In this document: in pieces, positions 25,567-34,907 of the stretch
How positions within the stretch are numbered: position 1 is the first letter of the stretch
Layout of the letters: the number at the start of each line of letters is the position of its first letter
Assembly (NCBI RefSeq): GCF_025148285.1
Contig: NZ_CP102268.1
Coordinates: 992,001 to 1,056,000 of the forward strand
Length of the DNA stretch: 64,000 nucleotides
Direction: 5' to 3'
DNA from: Marvinbryantia formatexigens DSM 14469
GTDB taxonomy: Bacteria; Bacillota; Clostridia; Lachnospirales; Lachnospiraceae
Program-made: the position numbers and the translations under genes
Notes under the pieces: model-generated
What the model saw: only the letters and a program-made list of their open reading frames with translations
What the model was told of the DNA's origin: nothing
Database searches by the model: none

Positions 25567-25608
25567 GATTTTGTGTTACAATTCGGGCATACATGGCAAC
25601 ATAAAAAT

Positions 25609-25649
25609 CCCGGAGCCGGGCAGCAGAAAATGCCGCGCCATGCTCCGGG
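25609..25649 (-). terminator. intrinsic terminator of the P-type ATPase operon
   Basis: CCCGGAGC (25609-25616) and GCTCCGGG (25642-25649) form an eight-base-pair GC-rich stem. Read on the minus strand it is followed by ATTTTTATG, a usable T-tract, 35 bases after the ATPase stop. Confidence 0.7.
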
Positions 25650-25684
25650 CAGACCGCAGAAAGCCCAAAAGAAGCCTTCCTTTT

Positions 25685-27766
25685 TTACTTTTCATCCAGC
25701 AGATTTTTCATGCTCTGCAGACTGATCATCAGCGTGGAAAGATTGTGCAGCAGCGCCGATGTCGGCGGCTGCAGGATTCCGCTCACACCGCACAGAATCA
25801 GTCCGGTGTTGAAGCTGACAATTTTGGCATAATTACCGTGAATCCGCTTCATCAGCGCCTTACTTAAATATTTCAGACGCACTATCTCATAGAGATCGTC
25901 CGCCGCAATCGTGATATCCGCAATTTCGCGCGCCAGCTCCGAGCCGTCGCTCACGGCAATTCCGGCATCCGCCTCCGACAGCGCCGGAGAATCGTTGATA
26001 CCGTCTCCCACCATCAGGACACGGTGTCCTGCCTGCTTTTCCTGCTTCACAAACTTCGCCTTGTCCTCCGGCAGCACTTCCGCGTAATACTCATCCACGC
26101 CGACGTGCGCCGCAACCGCTGCCGCTGTGCGTTCGCTGTCCCCGGTCATCATGACAATCTTGGAGAAGCCCGCCCTGCGCAGCTCTTCTATCACCTCCGC
26201 GCTCTCCGGGCGCAGCGGATCCTCTATACAGATGACCGCCGCAAGCACGTTGTCCACCGCCATATACAGATGCGAGTATTCCTCCGGCAATGTCTCAAAT
26301 TGCTGCCGGTACTCCTCCGGGACCGTGCTCTTTTCATCGTCAAACACGAAATGATAGCTGCCGATAATGACCTTTTTCCCGGCGATCGTGGACGAGATAC
26401 CGTGGGCGACGATGTATTCCACCTTCGTGTGCATTTCCTCGTGGTCCAGTCCGCGCTGCTTTGCCGCGTTCACCACCGCCTTCGCCATCGAATGCGGGAA
26501 GTGCTCCTCCAGGCACGCCGCCAGACGCAGAAGCTCCGCCTCCGGCATATCGCAGAACGGCACCACCTGCTTCACCACCGGCTTTGCCTTTGTGAGCGTA
26601 CCGGTCTTGTCGAAGACAATCGTCTCTGCCTCCGCAACCGCCTCCAGGTATTTTCCACCCTTCACCGTAATGCGGTAATTGCCCGCCTCGCGGATAGCGG
26701 AGAGCACGGCTATCGGCATCGAAAGCTTCAGCGCGCAGGAAAAATCAACCATCAGCACAGACAGCGCTTTTGTGACATTCCGCGTAAGAAGCCATACGCC
26801 TGCCGTTCCTGCCAGCGTCACCGGAACCAGCCTGTCCGCCAGCCGCTCCGCCTTGCCTTCCACCGAAGATTTCAGCTTTTCCGATTCCTCTATCATGGTC
26901 ACAATCTTCTCGTAACGGGAGGAACCGGAAACATTTTTCACGGCAATCGTCAGAGAGCCCTCTTCGAGTACACTGCCCGCATACACCGATTCATGCGCCC
27001 TGCGGTGCACCGGAAGCGGTTCCCCGGTGAGCGACGACTGGTTTACCATTCCGTCGCCGGACACCACCACGCCGTCAAAAGGTATCACATTGCCCATGTA
27101 AACAACCACATGGTCATCCTTTTTAATGGTGCGGGCGTCCACCAGGACCTCCTGTCCGTCCGCCTGCAGCCACACCCTGCTGTTGTTCAGGGACATGCTG
27201 CGCGCAAGGTCGCCGACCGATTTTTTATGTGTCCACTCCTCCAGCGTCTCCCCGATTCCGAGCAGGAAAATAACGGAGCCCGCCGTATCAAAATCCCCGC
27301 GCAGCACGGATACGCCGACCGCCGCCGCATCCAGCACGGAAACCTCCAGCTTTCTTTCCGCCAGACTTTGCAGACCTTTTTTGATATATTTCAGAGAGCT
27401 TACCGCAATCCAGGCGGCACGCACCGGAAACGGCAGAAGCAGCTTTCCCGCATAGTGCCGGATAACCCGGAATGCCAGCTTTTCCTGATAGGTGCGGCTA
27501 AGCTCCCTTCCGGAATTTTCCCGTACCGTATCCGGCAGCTCGACCGACGCGTAACAGAATTTCTTCAGCGCCGCTATCAGCTCCGCCCGTTCCCCGGTAT
27601 AGCATATGCTGGCGTCCGCCGTTCTTTCATATACCTTCGCCTGCGTAACACCCTGCAGATTGTTCAGATAATACAGAAGCGTGTCCGCCTCCAGGCAGCT
27701 CATATGCTTCTGCTTCATGTGCACGCGGATTCTCCCCGGAATTTCATGTTTAATTACAAAGTTCAC
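25685..27766 (-). CDS. P1B-type metal ATPase with SCA motif, FezB-like
   Basis: A 693-residue heavy-metal P-type ATPase: degenerate N-terminal HMA-like region without CxxC (GRIRVHMKQKHMSC), actuator TGEP at 247-250, phosphorylation motif DKTGT at 386-390 and hinge GDGINDSPAL. The membrane motif that is CPC in Cu/Cd pumps reads DFSCALKLSMP, with SCA at 343-345. From memory, SCA marks the P1B-6 group, whose members (FezB) load iron into ferrosome organelles. GTG start directly after the TAA of the DUF6110-like gene, with AAGGGG five bases before. The operon of 26-residue peptide, DUF6110-like protein and this ATPase supports the ferrosome reading. Iron specificity is inferred. Confidence 0.85.
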   Translation of the reverse strand: MNFVIKHEIPGRIRVHMKQKHMSCLEADTLLYYLNNLQGVTQAKVYERTADASICYTGERAELIAALKKFCYASVELPDTVRENSGRELSRTYQEKLAFRVIRHYAGKLLLPFPVRAAWIAVSSLKYIKKGLQSLAERKLEVSVLDAAAVGVSVLRGDFDTAGSVIFLLGIGETLEEWTHKKSVGDLARSMSLNNSRVWLQADGQEVLVDARTIKKDDHVVVYMGNVIPFDGVVVSGDGMVNQSSLTGEPLPVHRRAHESVYAGSVLEEGSLTIAVKNVSGSSRYEKIVTMIEESEKLKSSVEGKAERLADRLVPVTLAGTAGVWLLTRNVTKALSVLMVDFSCALKLSMPIAVLSAIREAGNYRITVKGGKYLEAVAEAETIVFDKTGTLTKAKPVVKQVVPFCDMPEAELLRLAACLEEHFPHSMAKAVVNAAKQRGLDHEEMHTKVEYIVAHGISSTIAGKKVIIGSYHFVFDDEKSTVPEEYRQQFETLPEEYSHLYMAVDNVLAAVICIEDPLRPESAEVIEELRRAGFSKIVMMTGDSERTAAAVAAHVGVDEYYAEVLPEDKAKFVKQEKQAGHRVLMVGDGINDSPALSEADAGIAVSDGSELAREIADITIAADDLYEIVRLKYLSKALMKRIHGNYAKIVSFNTGLILCGVSGILQPPTSALLHNLSTLMISLQSMKNLLDEK

Positions 27767-28057
27767 TTATGCCCCTTCTTCCTGGCTCTCTTCCGGACTC
27801 TCTTCTCCGCTTACCTCTGCGGCTTCCTCCTCAGCAGCGCGCTGCTCATTGATCTGCTTTGCCTCCGCAAGAATATCCTCCGCATTTTCCTGTACAGTCG
27901 CCGCAGTCTTCATAACGCTTTCCTTCATGCGCAGTACCGCCGCCGTGCAGTTTGTGTAACATTTTTTCGCGTCACGCCCGGAGAGCAGCTTGATACCTGC
28001 TGTTCCAAACAAAACGCCGCCTGCAAATAATCCAAGATTTTTTAATTTGTTGTCCAT
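27767..28057 (-). CDS. DUF6110-like small membrane protein, probable ferrosome-associated (FezA-like)
   Basis: A 96-residue protein: one N-terminal hydrophobic segment (LGLFAGGVLFGTAGIKLL, residues 7-24), a CYTNCTAAVLRMKES segment, a helical stretch, and a strongly acidic tail (EEEAAEVSGEESPEESQEEGA, residues about 76-96). This matches the DUF6110 pattern found beside SCA-motif P-type ATPases. The acidic tail could bind iron or interact with the organelle surface, which is inference. GGGAGG precedes ATG. The stop abuts the GTG of the ATPase gene, so the two are tightly coupled. Confidence 0.75.
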   Translation of the reverse strand: MDNKLKNLGLFAGGVLFGTAGIKLLSGRDAKKCYTNCTAAVLRMKESVMKTAATVQENAEDILAEAKQINEQRAAEEEAAEVSGEESPEESQEEGA

Positions 28058-28082
28058 TTTTATTTCCTCCCTACTTAATTCT

Positions 28083-28163
28083 TTATTTGTGTTTTTTTCC
28101 GGTGTAGAATAGCATTACGAGGCACACAACCATCGCCCATGCCCAGAACCTGTGCTGCTTCAT
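28083..28163 (-). CDS. 26-residue membrane peptide heading the P-type ATPase operon
   Basis: A minus-strand ORF after AAGGGGAGG encodes MKQHRFWAWAMVVCLVMLFY followed by TGKKHK: a single hydrophobic helix with a basic C-terminal tail. It ends 25 bases before the DUF6110-like gene. The excellent ribosome site, codon structure and position argue that it is translated. I recall similar short peptides (DUF6219-like) next to DUF6110 and this ATPase type, but cannot verify. Role unknown; assembly factor or regulator of the ATPase are possibilities. Confidence 0.7.
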   Translation of the reverse strand: MKQHRFWAWAMVVCLVMLFYTGKKHK

Positions 28164-28247
28164 GGAAATCACCTCCCCTTCCGGCAGTTCTGTTACCATT
28201 CCGGCAGATCTGGCATCCACACTTTCTGCTTTGCCTGTCCGCATACA

Positions 28248-28299
28248 GTTAGAAGTCTCTAACGTTTACTAGTATACGCTATTTTTTCCCATAACGCAA
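28248..28299 (-). promoter_or_regulatory. promoter and operator of the ferrosome-like operon
   Basis: On the minus strand TTGCGT (28299-28294), 17 bases and TATACT (28276-28271) form a good sigma-A promoter. Just downstream, over the start point, lies the dyad GTTAGAAGTCTCTAAC (28263-28248): GTTAGA, four bases, TCTAAC. The TTAG/CTAA arms recall DtxR/IdeR-type metal-regulator sites more than a Fur box. An iron-responsive repressor is inferred. Confidence 0.6.
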
Positions 28300-28326
28300 C
28301 ACCGGCAGAATAATTTCCGCCGGTGT
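28299..28326 (-). terminator. hairpin downstream of metY
   Basis: ACACCGGC and GCCGGTGT form an eight-base-pair stem with a 12-base loop, about 50 bases after the metY stop on the minus strand. A second stem, GTAACAG/CTGTTAC (28338-28366), lies between. T-tracts are weak. Confidence 0.45.
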
Positions 28327-28376
28327 CCCGATTTCCGTGTAACAGTTCAGCCAGGCTGCCCTGTTACATTTCCGTT

Positions 28377-29684
<1,308 letters not shown>

Positions 29685-29756
29685 TCATATCCTCCTGTGC
29701 TTTGATGAATTCATACTAACACAGTAGGAAATCTTTGTCTAATACACGAAAAAAAT

Positions 29757-29787
29757 ATCCGGTTATAGATTCAGTCTATAACCGGAT
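29757..29787 (-). terminator. strong intrinsic terminator of the LysR gene
   Basis: ATCCGGTTATAGA and TCTATAACCGGAT form a perfect 13-base-pair stem with a five-base loop. On the minus strand it is followed by ATTTTTTT. It lies about 95 bases after the LysR stop and insulates metY. Confidence 0.85.
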
Positions 29788-29880
29788 GTGTTATGCTTCT
29801 GGCGCTGTCAGCCAGCGCTCCAGGCATTATGATATTAAATTTGCCCGGCAAAAAGGTTTTATGTCTGTTTATCCCCTGGC

Positions 29881-30927
29881 TCATGATATTTTCAAATATT
29901 TCTTCAGCGCCGCCACGTACCGCTCTCCCATTTCCGTAAGTATCATATTCTTCCGGGTGATATAACCAATTTCCATCGTAACCGCGCGGTGCTGCGCATC
30001 CTCCTGTTTTTGTGATGTGTCCGGATGCCATGCAACATCCTGCTCCTGTGACGTATCCGGATGCCATGCAACATCCTGTTTCTGTGATGTGTCTGGATGC
30101 CGCGTACCGTCGCTCTCCTGCGCATCCTCCACAAACGGCACCGCCACAAAGTCGCTGCCGTTTAACTCTTCACAGATGATGCCGGAGCACAGGGTGTACC
30201 CGTTTAAGCCTATCATCAGATTGAGCATGGTTGCACGGTCGTTTGCCTTGATGGTGCGCGCATATTCACGGGTAGCCAGAAGCTCCTCCGCCAGATAAAA
30301 GCCTGCGCCGTCTCCCTGCTCGAAGGAAAGGCACGGATATGGTTCCAGTTGCGCAAGGCTGACCGCCTTTTCCTTTGCCAGCGGATGCTGCTTCCAGAGG
30401 TACACGTATGCCTGGCAGTCAATCAGATGATGAAACACCAGCTCCGCCTGTGCCAGCAGCTTTTCCAGCGCCTTTCTGTTAAAGTCACATAAATAAAGAA
30501 TGCCGATTTCACTCCGCAGTGTGCGGACATCACTGATGACCTCCGCGGTGCGCGTCTCCCGGATGGCAAAATCATATTTCAGCATATCAAATTCCTTTGC
30601 CATATCCACAAAGGCTTTCACCGCAAAGGAATAATGCTGCGCCGACACCCCGAACTTTTTTCTGCGCGTCCCGTGCTCCCCGTAGCGCTCCATCAAATCC
30701 TCATACTGACTGTAGAGCTGCTTCGCGTACAGCAGAAATTCCGCCCCATCGCCGGTAAGCGTCACGCCTCTCCCACTGCGGTAAAACAGCGTAATCCCAA
30801 GCTCCCTCTCCAGCTCTTTTACCGCACTCGTCAGCGACGGCTGCGAAACATATAAAAGCTCCGCCGCTTTATTAAGAGACCCGGTTTCCGAAATGGTAAT
30901 GATATACCGAAGCTGCATCAGTGTCAT
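29881..30927 (-). CDS. LysR family transcriptional regulator with internal tandem repeats
   Basis: A 348-residue regulator, about 45 longer than usual. The HTH is residues 1-60 (MQLRYIITISETGSLNKAAE, QPSLTSAVKELE, LFYRSGRGVTLT); the effector domain follows (IGILYLCDF, YVYLWKQHPLA). In the second effector lobe residues about 276-309 contain three copies of a 12-residue repeat (DVAWHPDTSQEQ), from a 36-base minisatellite. The repeat falls in a surface loop between VAVPFVEDAQ and VTMEIGYI, so the fold may survive. Located upstream of metY and transcribed the same way, it may regulate sulfur metabolism, but a strong terminator separates them. ATG at 30927. Confidence 0.88.
   Translation of the reverse strand: MTLMQLRYIITISETGSLNKAAELLYVSQPSLTSAVKELERELGITLFYRSGRGVTLTGDGAEFLLYAKQLYSQYEDLMERYGEHGTRRKKFGVSAQHYSFAVKAFVDMAKEFDMLKYDFAIRETRTAEVISDVRTLRSEIGILYLCDFNRKALEKLLAQAELVFHHLIDCQAYVYLWKQHPLAKEKAVSLAQLEPYPCLSFEQGDGAGFYLAEELLATREYARTIKANDRATMLNLMIGLNGYTLCSGIICEELNGSDFVAVPFVEDAQESDGTRHPDTSQKQDVAWHPDTSQEQDVAWHPDTSQKQEDAQHRAVTMEIGYITRKNMILTEMGERYVAALKKYLKIS
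30002..30109 (-). repeat. 36-bp x3 in-frame minisatellite within the LysR gene
   Basis: Units start at 30002, 30038 and 30074 and are about 85-90 percent alike. Each encodes 12 residues (HPDTSQKQDVAW type). The unit length keeps the frame. Confidence 0.9.
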
Positions 30928-30957
30928 AAGTATCCCTCTTCCAGAATCATTGATTTT

Positions 30958-31401
30958 TCATTGTTTCCAGTGCTTCAGACCGGAGAGCTGCCCGGAAAAA
31001 TATTTCCGCGCCTCCTCCGGTGTAAAATTGCCTGCCGGCATGTGCTCCACCAGAAAGTCCAGCAGCTCATCCATACTTTTGTATACAAACTGCCCGTCCG
31101 CATAGCACCACTTACAATAGTCTTCATTAAAGCTGTTGTCCACCTCCCGGCTGATTACGCCATCCTCCTCCAGCGGCATCCCGCAGCACTGGCAGAAAAG
31201 CTTCCGGGGACTCCCCAGCAGTGTGTTAATGGAAACATCGAAAGCTGTTGAAATCTGCTTCAGTGTTTCTATATTCGGCGTCGCATCGCCGTTTTCCCAG
31301 CGCGAAACCGCCTGGCGGGTAACAGCCAGCCTCTCCGCCATTTCCTCCTGCGTAAGACTGTTTTCTATGCGAATCTTTTTCAGAACATCCTTCGTCTCCA
31401 T
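30958..31401 (-). CDS. XRE regulator with C-terminal zinc-ribbon domain
   Basis: A 147-residue two-domain protein. Residues 5-62 are an XRE HTH (NSLTQEEMAERLAVTRQAVSR, WENGDATPNIETLKQI). Residues 69-147 are a zinc ribbon of the Zn_ribbon_2 (PF12674-like) type: CQCCGMPL and CKWC supply four cysteines, followed by a helical DELLDFLVEHMP segment. The combination is common in Firmicutes, where it is thought to act as a repressor of uncertain ligand. GGGAGGATGGGAAT precedes ATG. Probably monocistronic; adjacent LysR is 31 bases downstream and might be cotranscribed. Confidence 0.85.
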   Translation of the reverse strand: METKDVLKKIRIENSLTQEEMAERLAVTRQAVSRWENGDATPNIETLKQISTAFDVSINTLLGSPRKLFCQCCGMPLEEDGVISREVDNSFNEDYCKWCYADGQFVYKSMDELLDFLVEHMPAGNFTPEEARKYFSGQLSGLKHWKQ

Positions 31402-31551
31402 ATTCCCATCCTCCCTGTCCGGTCAAACCCTTTTTTTCCCCGCCCTCCGGGAATGCATCCATTATAACGCAGGTCTCGCGTTCGCGGCAAGCAATCATCT
31501 GTTGCTTTTTCAGGTTTTGCCCGGCCTTGGTTACTGCGAAACTATTACTTT

Positions 31552-33732
31552 TTACTTAATTTTTATCCCGGCGCTGCCTCTGGCATGTTCGCTTACAGCG
31601 TATACATGTACGCTCTCTGCCCTGCCGGGTTTTATCACTGCGAGTGCTTCACCATAATAAGTATCTGTTACATTTCCAAGATAGCTTTTTGTATAATACG
31701 GGCAGGCGCTGCCAAGTCCGAGAAGCGTGCCGCCCTCCACCTGCACCGTAATGTCGCCGCGCATCATTGGCTTGAGCGTGCCTTCCCTGTCCGTAAACTG
31801 CAGGCGGACATAGCACAGCTCCTCTGCACTTACGCAGGAACACTCCGGCTTTACCGTCAGCACTGTTTCCCGTCCGGCAGTTTTCAGCTCTTTCTCGGCA
31901 ATAACACCGTCATTTTCATCATAAGCTACTGCGCGCACGCTTCCATCCTGATAAACGGTATCAAATATCACACGGCAGTCGTTCTGCGGTTTCTTCGTGC
32001 CGACACATTCGCCGTTCACAAACAGTGACACATGGTCCGCCCGCGCATATACCTCCACCTGCGTCTTTTTGCCCGCGCAGCCGCGCCATGACCAGCTCTC
32101 GACCGCATTCGTCATTTTCCACGCAGACGGCGAATGCTTCTGCCCCGCATAGGGTACCGGTATCACGCCGATGCCGATTTTTTCCATTTCAAACGCCACT
32201 TTTGTGTAGGTCAGCTCCGCAAGCGCTCTGCCTGTCAGATCAATTCTGCCGGTTCCCGCTGTCACCCAGCCCTTTCCGTGCGAAAAGTCCGGAGCATACG
32301 CCTTATATTCCCAGCTTCCCACACCGACCTCTCCCAGATAATCCATGCCGGACCAGACAAAATCTCCTATAATACGCGGATTTTTTTTCGCCATCTCCCA
32401 GAAAGTGTATGCATCCGAGCAGAAGGTCTCACTGCCCAGTATGAGACGCTGCGGATATTTTTTCAAATCGTGCCGGTAGCGCTTTATCCCATAATTATAG
32501 CCCGCAACATCCATAGCGGCAAACGCATCGCGCGTCTTCACATCGCAGGGATACAGCGTCGCGCCGGATTTCATAAATTCTGAGCCCATCAGCCCGGCAA
32601 GGTTATTGAAAAATTCACTTCCTACCGCCTTTTTCTTTTTCGCATTTCTGACTGCCTGCTCCGCCTTTTTGTCGCTGTAAACGCCAAAGCCCATAGAGCT
32701 TAAAAAATTGAAGAAAATATTGACGCCGCAGGTAACAGGGCGCGTGCCGTCCAGCTCATGCAGACACGCTGTCAGCTCGCCGCACAGCCTGATTCCCCGC
32801 TTCTGCGCGGTCTCCGACACCTCATTTCCGGTCGAATACATCGCCACGCACGGATGGTTGTAATCTTTATCCACCATCGCTTTTAAATCTTCCCGGTAAT
32901 GCGTCTCCACCTCCGTGGCGTAATCATTCTTTGTCTTATGAATATACCACATATCTGCATATTCGTCCATCATAAGCATTCCAAGCTCATCACAGGCGCG
33001 CAGCATCGCCTCCGAGCAGGGATTGTGCGCCGAGCGCACGGCATTGTAGCCGCCTTCTTTCAAAAGCCGGATTTTCCGGTACTCCGCAAAATCATAGGCG
33101 CAGGCTCCCAGAATACCATTATCATGATGAATGCAGGCTCCCCGCAGCTCCCACAGAACATGCGGCGCTCCGGCTTCCAGGATTTCCACCCGCACCGTTC
33201 CTTTTCCGGTGCTCTGCACCTGCACGCGGATGCGCGGCGTGCGGTAAGCAAGCGTAGTAATTCTGATTCCCTGCAGACAGATATGCTGCTCCGGCAGCCG
33301 GTACAACCAGACAGGACGGTAAATGCCCGTGCCCGAATACCAGCGGCTGTTCGGCTGGTCACTGTTGACCGCTGTCACCATCAAAGTATTTTCCGCTCCG
33401 TAACGCAGCTTCCCGGTGATGTCCACAAAAAAGCCTGTGTATCCATAATTATGACTGCAAAGCTTTTCTTCGTTCAGATACACCGTCGCCCTGTGATATA
33501 CGCCCTCAAAGTACAGAATTATTTTCTGCCCGCGCCATTCCTCTGAAGCCGTGAATACTTTTTCATACGTATAATCCTTCGCGTCAATCCAGCCATTATT
33601 GACGCCGCCCGCACTGCCCTGGCGCCTCTCATCCAGCAGCATGGCATCGTGGGGAAGAGAAACGGCAAACGCCGCTTCCCTTTTCCCTGTCTGATAACAA
33701 ATCCAGTTTTCGTTAAATGATTCTTTTCTCAT
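31552..33732 (-). CDS. GH2 beta-galactosidase/glucuronidase-type glycosidase with internal deletion
   Basis: A 726-residue family 2 glycoside hydrolase: N-terminal jelly roll (SLPHDAMLLDERRQGSAGG, YFEGVYHRATVYLN, NSRWYSGTGIYRPVWL), TIM barrel with acid/base Glu 304 in STGNEVSE and nucleophile Glu 435 in ILGSETF, and C-terminal Ig-like and DUF4982-like domains. Between residues 186 and 196 VEILEAGAPH runs straight into LRGACIHHDNG. Related proteins have some 80 residues more here (end of the Ig domain and entry strand of the barrel), so an in-frame deletion is likely and activity is doubtful. The ATG overlaps the stop of the upstream GH3 relic (ATGA), indicating former translational coupling. 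Confidence 0.82.
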   Translation of the reverse strand: MRKESFNENWICYQTGKREAAFAVSLPHDAMLLDERRQGSAGGVNNGWIDAKDYTYEKVFTASEEWRGQKIILYFEGVYHRATVYLNEEKLCSHNYGYTGFFVDITGKLRYGAENTLMVTAVNSDQPNSRWYSGTGIYRPVWLYRLPEQHICLQGIRITTLAYRTPRIRVQVQSTGKGTVRVEILEAGAPHVLWELRGACIHHDNGILGACAYDFAEYRKIRLLKEGGYNAVRSAHNPCSEAMLRACDELGMLMMDEYADMWYIHKTKNDYATEVETHYREDLKAMVDKDYNHPCVAMYSTGNEVSETAQKRGIRLCGELTACLHELDGTRPVTCGVNIFFNFLSSMGFGVYSDKKAEQAVRNAKKKKAVGSEFFNNLAGLMGSEFMKSGATLYPCDVKTRDAFAAMDVAGYNYGIKRYRHDLKKYPQRLILGSETFCSDAYTFWEMAKKNPRIIGDFVWSGMDYLGEVGVGSWEYKAYAPDFSHGKGWVTAGTGRIDLTGRALAELTYTKVAFEMEKIGIGVIPVPYAGQKHSPSAWKMTNAVESWSWRGCAGKKTQVEVYARADHVSLFVNGECVGTKKPQNDCRVIFDTVYQDGSVRAVAYDENDGVIAEKELKTAGRETVLTVKPECSCVSAEELCYVRLQFTDREGTLKPMMRGDITVQVEGGTLLGLGSACPYYTKSYLGNVTDTYYGEALAVIKPGRAESVHVYAVSEHARGSAGIKIK

Positions 33733-34231
33733 ACTTCCTTTTCACGCCTCATAAATCCTGCCGCAATCGTCAGAACCGCACTGACTGCCATAACGGCTGC
33801 AATCGCATCGTTTCCTATTGTCCGGTGACGCCCCATTCATTCTCCAGCACCTGTGTGCAGAGTTCCGTACTGGAGGAGCACCATACAAAGCCCAGACGGT
33901 TAAAACCATGCATCACGGTCTGTCCGCCCACAACTGCCAGCGCGCCCTCACGAAATGCCTGCTCATTAAAGAATACAGCGATTCCTTCGCGGTTGTTTTC
34001 CTGGTCGTTTCCAGTGCAGTGCTTTGCTCCCGCATGAACACCCTTTGCTTCCATCGCCTCTCCCTCTGGAATCTCGCAGAAATGATTCATCACGGCATCC
34101 TTACTGGTCTGGATGCCGAGCGCCTGGTTTACGGTTCCCGCATACCCCATCATGCAGTCCATACCCACCAGCGACAATACCAGCAGGAAGCTGCACAAAG
34201 ACGACAGACCAGTCCATAATCTGGAATGTTT
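33729..34231 (-). pseudogene. decayed membrane-anchored GH3 beta-glucosidase
   Basis: The start is intact: GGAGG, ATG 34231, an N-terminal membrane segment (LWTGLSSLCSFLLVLSLVG) and YAGTVNQALGIQTSKDA, typical of GH3 proteins anchored at both ends. It then jumps to GVHAGAKHCTGNDQENNREG and GFNRLGFVWCSSSTELCTQVL, C-terminal barrel motifs, and stops at TAG 33815. In another frame, immediately after, comes AVMAVSAVLTIAAGFMRREKEV with its TGA at 33729-33731: the C-terminal membrane anchor. A gene of some 900 codons has therefore shrunk to about 165 through several internal deletions and a frameshift. The remaining 139-residue product cannot be an enzyme. Confidence 0.8.
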
Positions 34232-34601
34232 CATTTCTCTACCTCCATAAAATTTTCTTTTCCCGTGCGCTGCAGACGCCGGGTCAGTAAAACATGTCCG
34301 CGCAAACATTTGTTGGTACATATTCTATTATTTTATGGCAAAAATGACAACACTTCATTCCTATTCTGTACTTTTCAAGTGCATATTTTGCATAGAATCC
34401 GGTTGTATCTGTTTTTCATCCGGCATATCATACCTTCTTCTGCACGTTTCATAATATTTGTATATATTTTAATTTGATAAATTGATTTTCTTATTGGTTG
34501 TGTTTTTATAGAATATATGGTAGAATGAATCTGTGGAAAGCACCTATGATGGGGTGGTAGCCTCCCGGCTTATTTTATACATAGGAAGGGAGGTGGCGCC
34601 G

Positions 34602-34721
34602 ATGACTGCATATGAAATTGTCTCAACGATTTTAGCCGTAGCTTCTTTAATGGTGGCTGTCGGTATGTTTGTTATTGCGTTGCTTGCTTTTCTCGATAAA
34701 AAGAGGAAGAAGCGAAAGTAA
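34602..34721 (+). CDS. putative holin-like type I toxin
   Basis: A 39-residue peptide, MTAYEIVSTILAVASLMVAV then GMFVIALLAFLDKKRKKRK: one hydrophobic helix with a basic tail. This is the pattern of the putative holin-like toxins of Firmicutes (Hol_Tox, PF16935-like), related to TxpA/BsrG type I toxins. GGAAGGGAGGTG precedes the ATG. The 5' leader holds a conserved-looking structure from 34540 (CACCTATGATGG ... CATAGG) that may mask the ribosome site. The 3' side carries a strong terminator and a second hairpin, consistent with an antisense antitoxin RNA. Antitoxin existence is inferred. Upstream, 34232-34539 shows no gene. Confidence 0.75.
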   Translation: MTAYEIVSTILAVASLMVAVGMFVIALLAFLDKKRKKRK

Positions 34722-34727
34722 AAAATG

Positions 34728-34755
34728 CCTATCCTGTCTGCACACAGGATAGGCT
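34728..34755 (+). terminator. strong hairpin after the holin-like toxin
   Basis: GCCTATCCTGT and ACAGGATAGGC form a perfect 11-base-pair stem with a six-base loop, seven bases after the toxin stop. A further hairpin AGCATCCA...TGGGTGCT at 34792-34813 ends before a T-rich stretch and could terminate either the toxin mRNA or an opposing antitoxin RNA. Confidence 0.75.
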
Positions 34756-34907
34756 GTGCCTTTAAGGGCATGTAAAAAACCTAAGCTTGGAGCATCCACT
34801 TTGGAATGGGTGCTTTCTTATTTCATATTATCACATCACCCCATATTCTTCAAGTTCTTTTTCACTTTTTGCCGTTAGATTTTTCACTCAATTTTAATTT
34901 CTCAGTT

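Noticed and set aside
26024-28030. Long plus-strand ORF of 668 codons opposite the P-type ATPase
   Set aside because: Its product is rich in Arg, His and Leu with no domain pattern; it is the antisense shadow of a GC-rich gene.
29881-30109. Separate small minus-strand ORFs within the LysR repeats
   Set aside because: They are alternative frames of the 36-bp repeat and have no start signals.
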